Positions 43,821 through 53,243 of a stretch of DNA of 64,000 bases are shown piece after piece (position 1 is the first letter of the stretch; the number at the start of each line of letters is the position of its first letter). This DNA comes from CAZGNZ01 sp964527215 (GTDB lineage: Bacteria; Fidelibacterota; Marinisomatia; SCGC-AAA003-L08; JACNLC01). The notes beneath the pieces were generated by a model. The model was not told the origin of the DNA. It saw only the letters and a program-made list of their open reading frames with translations, and made no database searches. Location of the stretch: the NCBI GenBank assembly GCA_964527215.1, contig CAZGNZ010000010.1, positions 34,241 to 98,240 of the forward strand, read 5' to 3'. The position numbers were made by a program, and so were the translations under genes.

Positions 43821-45341
43821 ATGAATAAGATTTTGGAAGAACTGGGTATCCAGGATGTCAGTTACGGCGCATGTGTCGGTGCCGGTGAGTGGCTGAAGAC
43901 CGAGGATGCCGGAGAACTGACCTCCATAAATCCTGCCAATGGAGAACCCATTGCAAAGGTCTATCAATGCTCTGAAGCCGATTATGAGCAGGTGATCCGT
44001 GAATCACAGGCCGCTTTTGAAGAATGGCGCATGGTTCCTGCTCCAATTCGCGGACAGCTGGTTCGGGAAATGGCCATTGAACTCCGCAGCAAAAAAGATC
44101 TGCTTGGCAGCCTGGTCACCCTGGAAATGGGCAAAATCAAAGCAGAAGGCGACGGCGAGGTCCAGGAAATGATTGATATCGCCGACTATGCTGTCGGTCT
44201 GTCCCGCCAGCTTTATGGTTTCACCATGCATTCTGAGCGTCCCCGTCACCGAATGTACGACCAGTACCATCCGTTGGGAATCGTGGGCGTGATCAGTGCT
44301 TTCAATTTCCCGGTGGCTGTCTGGGCCTGGAACGCATTCATCGCGGCTGTCTGCGGAGATGTCACTTTGTGGAAACCGTCCTCCAAGGCACCGCTGTGCG
44401 GTATCGCGGTTCAGAATATCTGCAATGATGTACTGAAAAGAAACGGCTACAAGGGTATTTTCAGTCTTATTATCGGACGGGGCTCAACCATTGGTGAACG
44501 CCTGATCAATGATCCCAGGGTACCGCTGGTGTCTGCCACCGGATCCACACGCATGGGCAAGAGAATCGGCGGTGTCGTGGGCGCTCGTCTGGGAAGAACC
44601 ATACTGGAACTGGGCGGCAATAACGCCATTGTCGTGGATGAAACCGCCAAAATGGATATGGTCATTCCGGCGATCGTGTTCGGTGCCGTGGGAACTGCCG
44701 GTCAGCGCTGTACATCCACCCGCCGGATTATCGTTCAGAAATCCATTAAGGATGAGCTGGTTGCTAAACTGCTGAATGCATACAAACAGGTCCGAATCGG
44801 TGATCCCCTGGATACATCTACCCTCATGGGTCCGCTGATCGATCAGGATGCCGTGGATACCTATTCCGCCGCCCTGGAAACGATCAAAGGCTGCGGCGGC
44901 GAAATCCTCGTTGGCGGCAAGGTACTCGATAAAGACGGATTTTACGTGGAACCCACCATTGCCACTGCTGAAAACAGCTGGGACATCGTTCAGGAAGAAA
45001 CCTTCGCTCCCATCCTGTACATCATTGAATATGAAACACTGGACGAGGCAATTGCCATTCACAACGGTGTTCCGCAGGGTTTGTCATCCGCAATGTTCAC
45101 TACCAACATGCTTAATGGTGAACGCTTCCTGAGTCACGAGGGAAGTGACTGCGGAATTGCCAATCTGAATATCGGCACATCCGGTGCTGAAATCGGTGGT
45201 GCGTTCGGCGGTGAAAAAGACACCGGCGGCGGACGTGAATCCGGTTCCGATGCCTGGAAAGCCTATATGCGCCGTCAGACGAATACAATGAACTGGAGTA
45301 CCGAACTCCCGCTGGCTCAGGGAATCAAGTTCGAACTGTAA
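43821..45341 (+). CDS. Aldehyde dehydrogenase, ALDH7 type (aminoadipate-semialdehyde/P6C dehydrogenase)
   Basis: The 506-residue protein has GIVGVISAFNFPVAVWAWNA, LWKPSSKAPL, catalytic Glu263 in LELGGNNAIVV and nucleophile Cys297 in GTAGQRCTSTRR. The C-terminal block DTGGGRESGSDAWKAYMRR is the ALDH7A1/AmaB pattern. It oxidises alpha-aminoadipate semialdehyde (piperideine-6-carboxylate), the step after lysine 6-aminotransferase. The next gene encodes a decayed homologue of exactly that aminotransferase, which supports a lysine-related context. Confidence 0.88.
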   Translation: MNKILEELGIQDVSYGACVGAGEWLKTEDAGELTSINPANGEPIAKVYQCSEADYEQVIRESQAAFEEWRMVPAPIRGQLVREMAIELRSKKDLLGSLVTLEMGKIKAEGDGEVQEMIDIADYAVGLSRQLYGFTMHSERPRHRMYDQYHPLGIVGVISAFNFPVAVWAWNAFIAAVCGDVTLWKPSSKAPLCGIAVQNICNDVLKRNGYKGIFSLIIGRGSTIGERLINDPRVPLVSATGSTRMGKRIGGVVGARLGRTILELGGNNAIVVDETAKMDMVIPAIVFGAVGTAGQRCTSTRRIIVQKSIKDELVAKLLNAYKQVRIGDPLDTSTLMGPLIDQDAVDTYSAALETIKGCGGEILVGGKVLDKDGFYVEPTIATAENSWDIVQEETFAPILYIIEYETLDEAIAIHNGVPQGLSSAMFTTNMLNGERFLSHEGSDCGIANLNIGTSGAEIGGAFGGEKDTGGGRESGSDAWKAYMRRQTNTMNWSTELPLAQGIKFEL

Positions 45342-45447
45342 ACCCTCAAATACTGCGGGTATCATTTGTCAGTCCGAATGGTACCCGCCTTCCATTTCCG
45401 CCAGATTTACAATCGCCTCCCCCAGCCGGCACGAATTTGAATATTAA

Positions 45448-46518
45448 ATGGTCAGCCTGAAAAATATCGATTACCACGAAAGCAGCGGTCCAAAGATGGT
45501 CGTCAGCCATTCCGCCCGTTTCTGCTGGGATTGCGGTTTTCCCTCATCACTGCGGGAAACAGGCTGGAACTACGCTCCGCTGTCACACATTCAGGAACCC
45601 CTGTTCAACTATTTTTCCAATCGCGGAACCCCGAATGGCAGCACAGACCCGCATTCTGCAGATTTAGGTTCGAAAAACAACCCATCCTCAAAACTGATCG
45701 TGAACGAATCACCGGCAGGGCTGCTGAATGATGTTATGACGTTGTTTCTGCCCGACAGTCAGACCGACCCTGCCGACACGGATGAACTGGCAGTCAAAGT
45801 GATCAGCGGTTCAGAGAATATCCTGCTGGATTGGGAAACGCAAAAACTCAGGATACAGGAAACCGACCTCACATTACCGGCAGACAGGCCGCAAAACTCC
45901 GATCCTGCCAAAGCCCTGTGGCTCATCAGCGCCGGAGCGCTCCGGTCTCACCCGGATCATGACTGGTCCGCACTTTGTATCGGGGGCCGAAAGCGGAATG
46001 CCGCCGTGATTTTAAATGCCGCAAACTTTGGACTGGAAACGGCCCGGCTGCTGATCCAAAGTGTATCGGATTTTTCTCCTGACGGGCTGATATTCGGGTT
46101 TCCGAATGAATTTCTGGGGTATTGCCCCCACCCGGCGAATTTATCAGTAATGGACACTGCGGGTGAATCCCGAATCGCCGATTTTCTGATTCGGCAGGGC
46201 ACCCTGCTTCGGGAGGAAGATATGGCGGCGGAAATACACCGTGTCCAGATTGATTTCCGGAAAGCCCTTTCACAACTGGAAATTGATTTTCCGGCCTTTG
46301 TCACCGGGTCGGGATCCGCGGGTTTCTGGGGCTGGTTTGAACTGCCAAGCCGGACCGAGCGCGATGACGCCTTCCGCAACTTGATGCTGAACCACATTTA
46401 CCTGGGGCTGCTGGGCAGCGCCGGGTTGAGCCTGACACCTCCCATCACTGTCACCACTGATGAGATCGGAGCCATTTTTGCCAGCATCAAAACCGCACTC
46501 AGGAACACATTGCGCTGA
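45448..46518 (+). CDS. Degenerate lysine 6-aminotransferase-like protein lacking the PLP lysine
   Basis: The 356-residue C-terminal half lines up with class III lysine 6-aminotransferases: SPDGLIFGFPNEFLGYCPHP corresponds to their PDIVAFGKKTQVCG block, and FPAFVTGSGSAGFWGWFELP, RTERDDAFRNL, LTPPITVTTDEIGAIF match the C-terminal domain. The Schiff-base lysine of FGK is Phe218, and the preceding Asp-containing DEVQTG strand is missing. The enzyme is ~90 residues shorter than usual. The frame is intact and coupled to rsmI (TGATG), so it is expressed but cannot be a PLP transaminase. A structural or regulatory role beside ALDH7 is a guess. Alignment was by eye from memory of the family. Confidence 0.65.
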   Translation: MVSLKNIDYHESSGPKMVVSHSARFCWDCGFPSSLRETGWNYAPLSHIQEPLFNYFSNRGTPNGSTDPHSADLGSKNNPSSKLIVNESPAGLLNDVMTLFLPDSQTDPADTDELAVKVISGSENILLDWETQKLRIQETDLTLPADRPQNSDPAKALWLISAGALRSHPDHDWSALCIGGRKRNAAVILNAANFGLETARLLIQSVSDFSPDGLIFGFPNEFLGYCPHPANLSVMDTAGESRIADFLIRQGTLLREEDMAAEIHRVQIDFRKALSQLEIDFPAFVTGSGSAGFWGWFELPSRTERDDAFRNLMLNHIYLGLLGSAGLSLTPPITVTTDEIGAIFASIKTALRNTLR

Positions 46519-47198
46519 TGTCAGGCAAGCTTTCCATTGTTTCAACACCCATCGGGAATCTCGGAGACATCACTCTGCGTGCGGTTGAAGTCCTGCGCAG
46601 TGCCGATGCAGTGGCGGTTGAGGATACCCGCATCGCTGCAAGGCTGCTGAAACATTTCGACATACAGACAAAACTGATTCAGTACCATGACCACAATGAA
46701 CAGCAGGCGGCGCGTCACATCTGTGAGCTGATCCGGTCTGGAAAAGCCATTGCCCTGACCACGGACGCCGGTACTCCGACAATCAGTGATCCCGGATACC
46801 GCCTTGTACAGCTGGCAGGGCAGCTGAATCTTCCCATTGAGGTAATCCCCGGTCCGTCAGCCGTCACCGCGGCTCTGTCTGTTTCGGGTCTTCCCACCGA
46901 CAGCTATTTTTTTGAAGGATTTCTTCCGCGTAAAAAGGGACGGCAAACCCGGCTGAAACTGCTTTGCGGTCTACCTGCCACAATTGTGATTTATGAGTCT
47001 CCGTACCGGATTCTGAAAACACTGGAGGATTTTCGGGAACATGGCGGAGAACGGGTCGTGGCGGTCTGCCGCGAACTGACAAAAATCCACGAAGAGGTTT
47101 TTCGCGGTACCATTTCACAGGCCCTGGAACACTTCCAGTCCGGTACCATCAAGGGAGAATTTGTGCTCCTGATCGCCAAAGAAGGATATTCAATTTGA
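46518..47198 (+). CDS. rsmI: 16S rRNA (cytidine1402-2'-O)-methyltransferase
   Basis: The 226-residue SAM-dependent enzyme of the tetrapyrrole-methylase fold has LSIVSTPIGNLGDITLRAVE, VAVEDTRIAARLL, TDAGTPTISDPGYRL and FFEGFLPRKKGRQTR, all diagnostic. It is slightly short because the C-terminal extension of E. coli RsmI is absent. It overlaps its neighbours at both ends (TGATG with the upstream gene, TTGA with tmk). Confidence 0.96.
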   Translation: MSGKLSIVSTPIGNLGDITLRAVEVLRSADAVAVEDTRIAARLLKHFDIQTKLIQYHDHNEQQAARHICELIRSGKAIALTTDAGTPTISDPGYRLVQLAGQLNLPIEVIPGPSAVTAALSVSGLPTDSYFFEGFLPRKKGRQTRLKLLCGLPATIVIYESPYRILKTLEDFREHGGERVVAVCRELTKIHEEVFRGTISQALEHFQSGTIKGEFVLLIAKEGYSI

Positions 47199-47824
47199 AT
47201 CGACTCATTACGTTTGAAGGTATTGACGGATCCGGCAAAACCACACAGATCAGAAAACTGACTGAGAGAATGGACGCGCTGGATCAGCCCTGTGTCACCA
47301 TCCGCGAGCCCGGCGGTACTCGAATATCGGAACACATCCGCCGTATCCTGCTGGACCCTTCATTTCAGGAAATGAGCCAGAGATCGGAACCGCTGCTGTT
47401 CCTTGCAGCCCGGGCACAGGTTACCGCAGAGATCATTCGACCGGCATTGTCTGCCGGAAAATTCGTCATCTGTGACCGCTACACTGACAGTACGCTGGCA
47501 TATCAGGGATACGGCAGGCAGAGCAATGTTCAGACGATGCGGACTCTGAATGACTATGCCACAAATCATGCTTTGCCCAGGATTACGTTCTTTCTGGATA
47601 TTTCAGTAGAAACTTCCATTGCAAGAAGGTCGGCTACGGCAGATGACCGGATGGAGGCGGGAGGTGCGGAATACCTTCAGCATGTCAGAAACGGCTATCT
47701 GGAAATCGCCGGCCTGGAAAAAGACCGGTTTGCAGTCATTGACGGCGAGCAGTCTGCTGACATCCTGTTTGACATTATCCGGAATCGCCTGCGCAATATT
47801 TACGCTGAACTGAGGAATTTATAA
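47195..47824 (+). CDS. tmk: Thymidylate kinase
   Basis: The 209-residue kinase phosphorylates dTMP. P-loop FEGIDGSGKTTQIRKL, the DRY-type motif VICDRYTDSTLAYQGYGR, and LID region with ARRSATADDRME. It starts at TTG (47195) with AAGGA about 9 nt upstream, overlapping the rsmI stop codon. No ATG lies before the P-loop in frame. Translational coupling to rsmI is likely. Its stop overlaps the peptidase gene ATG. Confidence 0.95.
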   Translation: MNRLITFEGIDGSGKTTQIRKLTERMDALDQPCVTIREPGGTRISEHIRRILLDPSFQEMSQRSEPLLFLAARAQVTAEIIRPALSAGKFVICDRYTDSTLAYQGYGRQSNVQTMRTLNDYATNHALPRITFFLDISVETSIARRSATADDRMEAGGAEYLQHVRNGYLEIAGLEKDRFAVIDGEQSADILFDIIRNRLRNIYAELRNL

Positions 47825-49590
47825 TGAGAAAATCCACCTTCCTGTTTTTCATCATATCTGCACTGATCATCACGATACCGGCACACAGCCAGACCAAAAC
47901 CAAATCCAAAACAAAACGACCGACCGAAAAAATAACCGGTTCGCCGGATCAGTCCATGACCACCCAGGAGCTTGAACAGCTTTTCATGCAGTCGTTCAAA
48001 AAGCTGCGCGGTGCCTATGTGGATGAAATCAATGAAGAGGTCATCATCAAATCTGCGATTCGGGGAATGCTGGAGCCGCTGGATCCTTACACTGTATTTC
48101 TGGAAGGAGCCAAAAAGGAACGCATTGAAATTATGACCCGGGGAAAGTACGGCGGAGTCGGCATTCACATTGCCACTCACCGGGATTCACTCATCATTAT
48201 GGCACCCATTGAAAACAGTCCGGCGTACCGGGAAGGAATCATGGCCGGGGACATCATAGTTCAGGTGGATTCCACTGAAACGTTCGGACTGTCAACTGAC
48301 AAGGTATCCAAGCTGATCAAGGGGCAGATGGGTTCAGAGGTCACCCTTCACATTTTGAGGCCGTCTACCAAAGAGCGTTTGACCTTCACACTGATCCGCG
48401 ACAATATCCAGGTGATGGATATCCCCTATGCCGGACTGGATCAGCGGCATGTGGGTTACATTCGCATCAACCGGTTTTCAAAAAATGTCGCGGAAGACTT
48501 CAAGGATTCCCTGAAGGTGCTGATCGACAGGGAACCGGCAGGGGTTGTGATTGATCTGCGGGGAAATTCAGGGGGTCTGCTGAATCAGGCAATAGAAGTA
48601 CTGGATGCACTGATCCCGCCGGATCAGCTTCTGTTAAGTACATCCGGCAGGACCCGGACATCCAAACGGGAAAAAACGGCTACCAGAAATGCCCTGCTTC
48701 CGACGGATATCCCGCTGGCCGTACTCATTGACAAGAATTCTGCATCTGCCAGTGAAATCGTGGCCGGTGTCCTTCAGGATCTTGACCGGGCAGTCATTGT
48801 GGGAACCCGTTCATTCGGGAAGGGACTGGTTCAGAGTATTTATACACTGAATGAAAAATCGAAGCTGAAAATTACCACGGCAAAATATTATACACCCAGC
48901 GGCAGGCTGGTCCAGAAAATGGATTATCTGAAAAGCGGGGCACTCACAGAAAATGCGATGACAAGCGACACCACATTCACCACAGTCAACGGTCGAAAGG
49001 TTGAAGGCGGCGGCGGCATAACCCCGGATCATGAGATTTCATCGAATAAAATGCCGCCGTTTGTCAGTGAATTATGGCGCAAGGGCCTTTTTCTGTCCTT
49101 TGCCTCGGTGTATGTTCCTCAAAACAATATTGACTGGCCGGTTACGGTGGATGACCGCATGATTGGAAAATTTGAAGACTATGTCGTTGATTTTGAGTTC
49201 AGTTATAAAGTACCGGGCGAGCGGGAGCTGGAAAAACTGAACGATATCCTGGCCGAGCAGCCGGAGTTTCGTGACCGGGACAAGCGGAGCATGTGGCAGA
49301 GGCTGGCATTCTGGCGCAGGGATGATCTGGATCAGTTGAGCGCAGGGCTGGAAAAGTATTTTGAATCCAAAAAATCTGAACCATTTTCACCCGAAAACAG
49401 TGAATGGATTCGAAACGGTCTGCTTCGCGAGTCATCCCGAATTGCTGCAGGCAGCGACTGGGGTGCCATCGGGGCAAGCCTGGAATATGATCCGGTATAT
49501 CAGGCCGCGGTCGATATCCTGCTTAACAACAACCAGTACGCGGAAATTCTGAGTCTGGCGGAAAATCCCGAGGAAGTTGGAGACAACTGA
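47824..49590 (+). CDS. C-terminal processing peptidase, S41 family
   Basis: The 588-residue protein has a signal peptide (FLFFIISALIITIPAHSQ), a PDZ domain (~105-190: GGVGIHIATHRDSLIIMAPI, SPAYREGIMAGDIIVQVDS) and an S41 core with GLLNQAIEVLD. The catalytic Ser308 is in NSASASEIVAG and Lys333 in RSFGKGLVQ, 25 residues apart as in Prc. A ~190-residue C-terminal extension follows. It cuts C-termini of periplasmic proteins. The ATG overlaps the tmk stop. Confidence 0.93.
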   Translation: MRKSTFLFFIISALIITIPAHSQTKTKSKTKRPTEKITGSPDQSMTTQELEQLFMQSFKKLRGAYVDEINEEVIIKSAIRGMLEPLDPYTVFLEGAKKERIEIMTRGKYGGVGIHIATHRDSLIIMAPIENSPAYREGIMAGDIIVQVDSTETFGLSTDKVSKLIKGQMGSEVTLHILRPSTKERLTFTLIRDNIQVMDIPYAGLDQRHVGYIRINRFSKNVAEDFKDSLKVLIDREPAGVVIDLRGNSGGLLNQAIEVLDALIPPDQLLLSTSGRTRTSKREKTATRNALLPTDIPLAVLIDKNSASASEIVAGVLQDLDRAVIVGTRSFGKGLVQSIYTLNEKSKLKITTAKYYTPSGRLVQKMDYLKSGALTENAMTSDTTFTTVNGRKVEGGGGITPDHEISSNKMPPFVSELWRKGLFLSFASVYVPQNNIDWPVTVDDRMIGKFEDYVVDFEFSYKVPGERELEKLNDILAEQPEFRDRDKRSMWQRLAFWRRDDLDQLSAGLEKYFESKKSEPFSPENSEWIRNGLLRESSRIAAGSDWGAIGASLEYDPVYQAAVDILLNNNQYAEILSLAENPEEVGDN

Positions 49591-49816
49591 TCCGAAAGGC
49601 TTCTGAACGGCATGCAATCGGCATCGGATTGCTTCCCGGTTCAAATTCCCGGACCAGGCTTCCCTGCATGAAGCGCGTCTGGAATCACCGTTCTGTTTTT
49701 CTGCTTCCACGCTGACGAAAAATATTACTGTTTTCGGAAAATAAATGCTGTTGTTATTCTCGTGAAACGCAGTAAGTTTTCTGGCTAAAAAATGAAATTA
49801 TTCACACTATAAAATT

Positions 49817-49890
<74 letters not shown>

Positions 49891-49900
49891 CTTTTTTATT

Positions 49901-51853
49901 ATGGAAAAAATACACCTTACATTACCGGACAAATCGGTCAGGGAAATGGACCCAGGGTCTACTCCCGCAGATGTCGCGCTGTCTATCAGCGAAGGCCTTT
50001 TACGCAATTCGATCGCCGCACGGCTGGATGACAAACTGATTGATCTTAACCAGCCCATGACCATTGACGGGCAGTTGGAGCTTATAACCAGCCGCAGCCC
50101 TGAGGCCCATGAAATCCTGCTGCACAGCACGGCTCACCTGATGGCTCAGGCGGTAAAGGACCTTTATCCCGAGGCGCAAATTGCCATCGGGCCCGCCATT
50201 GAGAACCGTTTTTACTACGATATCGATGTCGATGAAGTCATCAATGATGACGCTCTGGATAAAATTGAAAAACGGATGAAGGAACTGTCCAAAGCCAACT
50301 ATCCGGTTCAGCGCAAAGAGCTCACCAGAGATGAGGCACTTAGCGTATTTGAAGATCTGAATGAATCCTATAAGCTGGAGCTGATCTCGGAGCTTGATGA
50401 AAGCGAGACCATCAGCACATATCAGCAGGACCAGTTCATTGATCTCTGCCGCGGGCCGCATATCCCTTCAACCGGCAAGATCAAATACTTCAAACTGCTC
50501 TCCAGTGCCGGTGCCTACTGGCGCGGAGACGAGAACAATAAAATGCTGACCCGAATCTACGGGACGGCTTTTTTTGATAAAAAAGAACTGAAGCAGTACC
50601 TGGCCATGCTGGAAGAGGCCAAGAAACGGGATCATCGGAAACTGGGCAAGGAACTGGAAATTTTCACTTTTGATGAAGAAGTGGGTCCCGGTCTGCCGCT
50701 ATGGCTTCCCAATGGTGCCGTAATCATCGAAGAGCTGGAGCATCTGGCCAAGGTAACCGAACGGAAAGCCGGGTACAAGCAGGTCCGCACTCCGCACCTC
50801 ACCAAAGGTGATTTATACGAAAAGTCGGGACATCTGGAGCATTACAAAAAAGACATGTATCCCGCCATGAACATTGACGGCGTGGATTACTACGTCAAGC
50901 CCATGAACTGTCCCCATCATCACAAAATTTATGATGCTCTGCCCCGCAGTTACCGGGATCTTCCGCTGCGGCTGGGAGAATACGGCACCTGTTACCGGTA
51001 CGAAAAATCCGGACAGCTGTTCGGTCTGATGCGCGTGCGGTCCATGCAGATGAATGACGCACACATCTACTGCACCCCCGGTCAGTTCCGGGATGAATTC
51101 CTGGCAGTCTGCAATATGTACATGTATTATTTTGATATTTTTGGTATTGAGAAATACATGATGCGCCTCAGTCTGCATAACAAAGAAGGTCTGGGTGCAA
51201 AATATGTCAATGAACCGGAGCTCTGGATTGAGACCGAGAAAATTGTCCGCGAGGCCCTGACGGAAGGCGGATTCAACTTTGTTGAAATTCCGGGAGAAGC
51301 CGCTTTTTACGGACCGAAAATTGATGTACAGGTGTGGAGCGCTATCGGTCGCGAATTTACACTGGCCACCAATCAGGTCGATTTCGCCATCCCGGCCCGT
51401 TTCGGACTGAAGTATATGGATGAAGACGGGACGGAAAAAACACCTCTGTGCATTCACCGGGCACCCTTGAGTACCCATGAGCGTTTTATTGGATTTCTGA
51501 TTGAGCATTTCGGGGGTGATTTCCCTCTGTGGCTGGCACCGGTACAGGTGTTGGTTCTGCCAATTTCAGAAAAATTCCTGGATTATGCCAAATCCGTCAC
51601 TGAACAGCTGGAAGAAGCCGGGCTTCGGACGGAGCTTGATTCCAGAGGTGAGAAGATCGGCGCAAAAATCCGTCAGGGTGAACTGAAAAAGATACCGGTT
51701 CAGCTGATTGTGGGTGAGAAAGAAGTTTCAGGAGGCACTGCGTCGGTTCGCCGCCGTCATGAAGGCGATACGGGATCACGACCGGTGACTGAAATCATCA
51801 ATGAACTGAAAAATGAAGTAAATCAAAAAATAAGGAGACATTCGGATAAATAG
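49901..51853 (+). CDS. thrS: Threonyl-tRNA synthetase
   Basis: The 650-residue class II synthetase has an N-terminal TGS domain (~1-62), an editing domain with HSTAHLMAQAVKDLYP and DLCRGPHIPSTGKI, and a catalytic core with the zinc Cys in PMNCPHHHKIYD and LCIHRAPLSTHERFIGFLIE. An anticodon-binding domain follows. The motif 2 end reads LMRVRSMQMNDAHIYC, where most enzymes have RGFTQDDAHIFC, a clade-type variation. It overlaps infC, which starts inside its last codons. Confidence 0.96.
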   Translation: MEKIHLTLPDKSVREMDPGSTPADVALSISEGLLRNSIAARLDDKLIDLNQPMTIDGQLELITSRSPEAHEILLHSTAHLMAQAVKDLYPEAQIAIGPAIENRFYYDIDVDEVINDDALDKIEKRMKELSKANYPVQRKELTRDEALSVFEDLNESYKLELISELDESETISTYQQDQFIDLCRGPHIPSTGKIKYFKLLSSAGAYWRGDENNKMLTRIYGTAFFDKKELKQYLAMLEEAKKRDHRKLGKELEIFTFDEEVGPGLPLWLPNGAVIIEELEHLAKVTERKAGYKQVRTPHLTKGDLYEKSGHLEHYKKDMYPAMNIDGVDYYVKPMNCPHHHKIYDALPRSYRDLPLRLGEYGTCYRYEKSGQLFGLMRVRSMQMNDAHIYCTPGQFRDEFLAVCNMYMYYFDIFGIEKYMMRLSLHNKEGLGAKYVNEPELWIETEKIVREALTEGGFNFVEIPGEAAFYGPKIDVQVWSAIGREFTLATNQVDFAIPARFGLKYMDEDGTEKTPLCIHRAPLSTHERFIGFLIEHFGGDFPLWLAPVQVLVLPISEKFLDYAKSVTEQLEEAGLRTELDSRGEKIGAKIRQGELKKIPVQLIVGEKEVSGGTASVRRRHEGDTGSRPVTEIINELKNEVNQKIRRHSDK

Positions 51854-52370
51854 GAAAACTGATACTATTCGGATAAATAATGAGATTAAGGCGTCTGAAG
51901 TACGCCTGATTGGAGAATCTGGAGAACAGATTGGGATTGTCCCACGGAAAGTTGCCCTGTATAAAGCTCAGGATGCCAATCTTGACCTTGTAGAAATTGC
52001 TCCGAATGCCTCTCCCCCAGTCTGCCGTATTCTGGATTACGGCAAATATCATTACGAAAAACAAAAGAAGGCAAAAGCCAATAAAAAGAAACAGCACGTT
52101 GTTCAGGTTAAAGAGATACGTCTGCGTCCCAATACGGATGATCACGATCTTCTGACCAAAGTGGCCAAAGGGGCAAAATTCCTTGAGGCCGGGTCAAAGC
52201 TGAAGGTTACGGTGATGTTCAGAGGCCGGGAAATGACCCGGATGGAACGCGGTACTGCTCTCCTGGAACGTGTCACTGACATACTCAGTGATGTGGCCAA
52301 ACTCGAAAAGGCGCCGGAAACGGAAGGTCGTCGTATGAACTTGATCCTTGCGCCAAAAAAAGGAGATTGA
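51840..52370 (+). CDS. infC: Translation initiation factor IF-3 with AUU/AUA start
   Basis: The frame RINNEIKASEVRLIGESGEQ, ..., YGKYHYEKQKKAKANKKKQ is complete IF-3 (~177 residues if started at 51840). An in-frame TAA lies at 51831-51833 and there is no ATG, GTG or TTG before the conserved N-terminal block, so initiation must use ATT (51840) or ATA (51846). AAGGAG at 51832-51837 gives 2 nt spacing to the ATT and 8 nt to the ATA, favouring the ATA; a second ATT is at 51867. IF-3 disfavours non-AUG starts, and E. coli infC autoregulates in this way with AUU. The start overlaps the thrS end. Confidence 0.9.
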   Translation: MRINRKTDTIRINNEIKASEVRLIGESGEQIGIVPRKVALYKAQDANLDLVEIAPNASPPVCRILDYGKYHYEKQKKAKANKKKQHVVQVKEIRLRPNTDDHDLLTKVAKGAKFLEAGSKLKVTVMFRGREMTRMERGTALLERVTDILSDVAKLEKAPETEGRRMNLILAPKKGD

Positions 52371-52372
52371 CA

Positions 52373-52567
52373 ATGCCGAAGATGAAAACGAAAAGAGCCA
52401 CTGCCAAGCGGATCAAGAAAACCGGTTCGGGCAAGCTCATTCACCAGAAATGTGGTGGCAGTCATATTCTGACCAAAAAAAGCAGAAAACGCAAAAGACG
52501 GCTTCGCAAGAAAACCGTCATCAGTAAAGCCATGAATCCGCGCAACCGGATCATGATTCAGGGTTAA
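52373..52567 (+). CDS. rpmI: 50S ribosomal protein L35
   Basis: 64 residues, MPKMKTKRATAKRIKKTGSG, then HILTKKSRKRKRRLRK, the full L35 pattern. ATG 52373 is chosen, with AAGGAG 7 nt upstream; the in-frame TTG at 52367 is not needed. It sits between infC and rplT as in most bacteria. Confidence 0.96.
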   Translation: MPKMKTKRATAKRIKKTGSGKLIHQKCGGSHILTKKSRKRKRRLRKKTVISKAMNPRNRIMIQG

Positions 52568-52578
52568 AGGAGTAGAAT

Positions 52579-52926
52579 ATGCCAAGATCAAACAGTTCTG
52601 TTCCCCGCCACCGGAGACATCGCAAGCTTATCAAGCAGGCGAAGGGGTATTTTGGAACCCGTAAATCCAACTACCGCACTGCCAAGGATGCTGTTCAGAA
52701 AGCACTGCAGTATGCCTATCGTGACCGCCGCGCCCGCAAGCGCAGTTTCAGACGTTTATGGATCACGCGCATCAATGCCGCGGCCCGGCTGAACGGAACC
52801 ACGTATTCCCGTCTCATGGCCGGACTGAAATCCAATGAAATAATGCTGAACCGTAAAGCTCTGGCTCATCTGGCAGTTCATGATCCGGATGGATTTTCAG
52901 AGATCGTAAAATCCGCCGGTAAGTAA
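52579..52926 (+). CDS. rplT: 50S ribosomal protein L20
   Basis: 115 residues with the basic N-terminal helix (PRHRRHRKLIKQAKGYFGTR) and the globular end (NEIMLNRKALAHLAVHDPDG), normal length. AAGGAG precedes the ATG. L20 assembles early into the 50S subunit and commonly represses its own operon; no leader motif for that is evident here. A strong terminator follows. Confidence 0.97.
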   Translation: MPRSNSSVPRHRRHRKLIKQAKGYFGTRKSNYRTAKDAVQKALQYAYRDRRARKRSFRRLWITRINAAARLNGTTYSRLMAGLKSNEIMLNRKALAHLAVHDPDGFSEIVKSAGK

Positions 52927-52944
52927 TTCGTTCATTTTTGTGAC

Positions 52945-52994
52945 GTTTGAACTGCACCGGACGGATGATCGGGTGCGGTTCAAACGGTTTTTTT
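52945..52994 (+). terminator. Intrinsic terminator of the thrS-infC-rpmI-rplT operon
   Basis: GTTTGAACTGCACC and GGTGCGGTTCAAAC form a 14-bp stem (one G-U), followed at once by GG and seven T. It lies 18 bp past the rplT stop codon. The further ~250 bp to pheS hold nothing else. Confidence 0.9.
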
Positions 52995-53243
52995 ATTAAT
53001 GTCAGATCTTTGTTGTTTGATGTTCGCGGTTTGATAAATAAACTGATTGCGCAGGACACTCCCCATGTTCTCATCTCCGCTATTCCCTGTTTGTTTTGGA
53101 TCATGCCGCTCTGCCGTCCCATTTAAATCCTGCCTCTCATTATCTCTCGGATACAGAGTCAGCGGATTGAGCTTAACCTTCGGGACGTTATTCTTAAACG
53201 TCAAAAATCAAATGAGAAATTAAATCAACGGGGTTTAATCACT

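Noticed and set aside
49591..49816. Small GCAATC/GATTGC hairpin after the S41 peptidase gene as terminator
   Set aside because: Only 6 bp and no T run follows.
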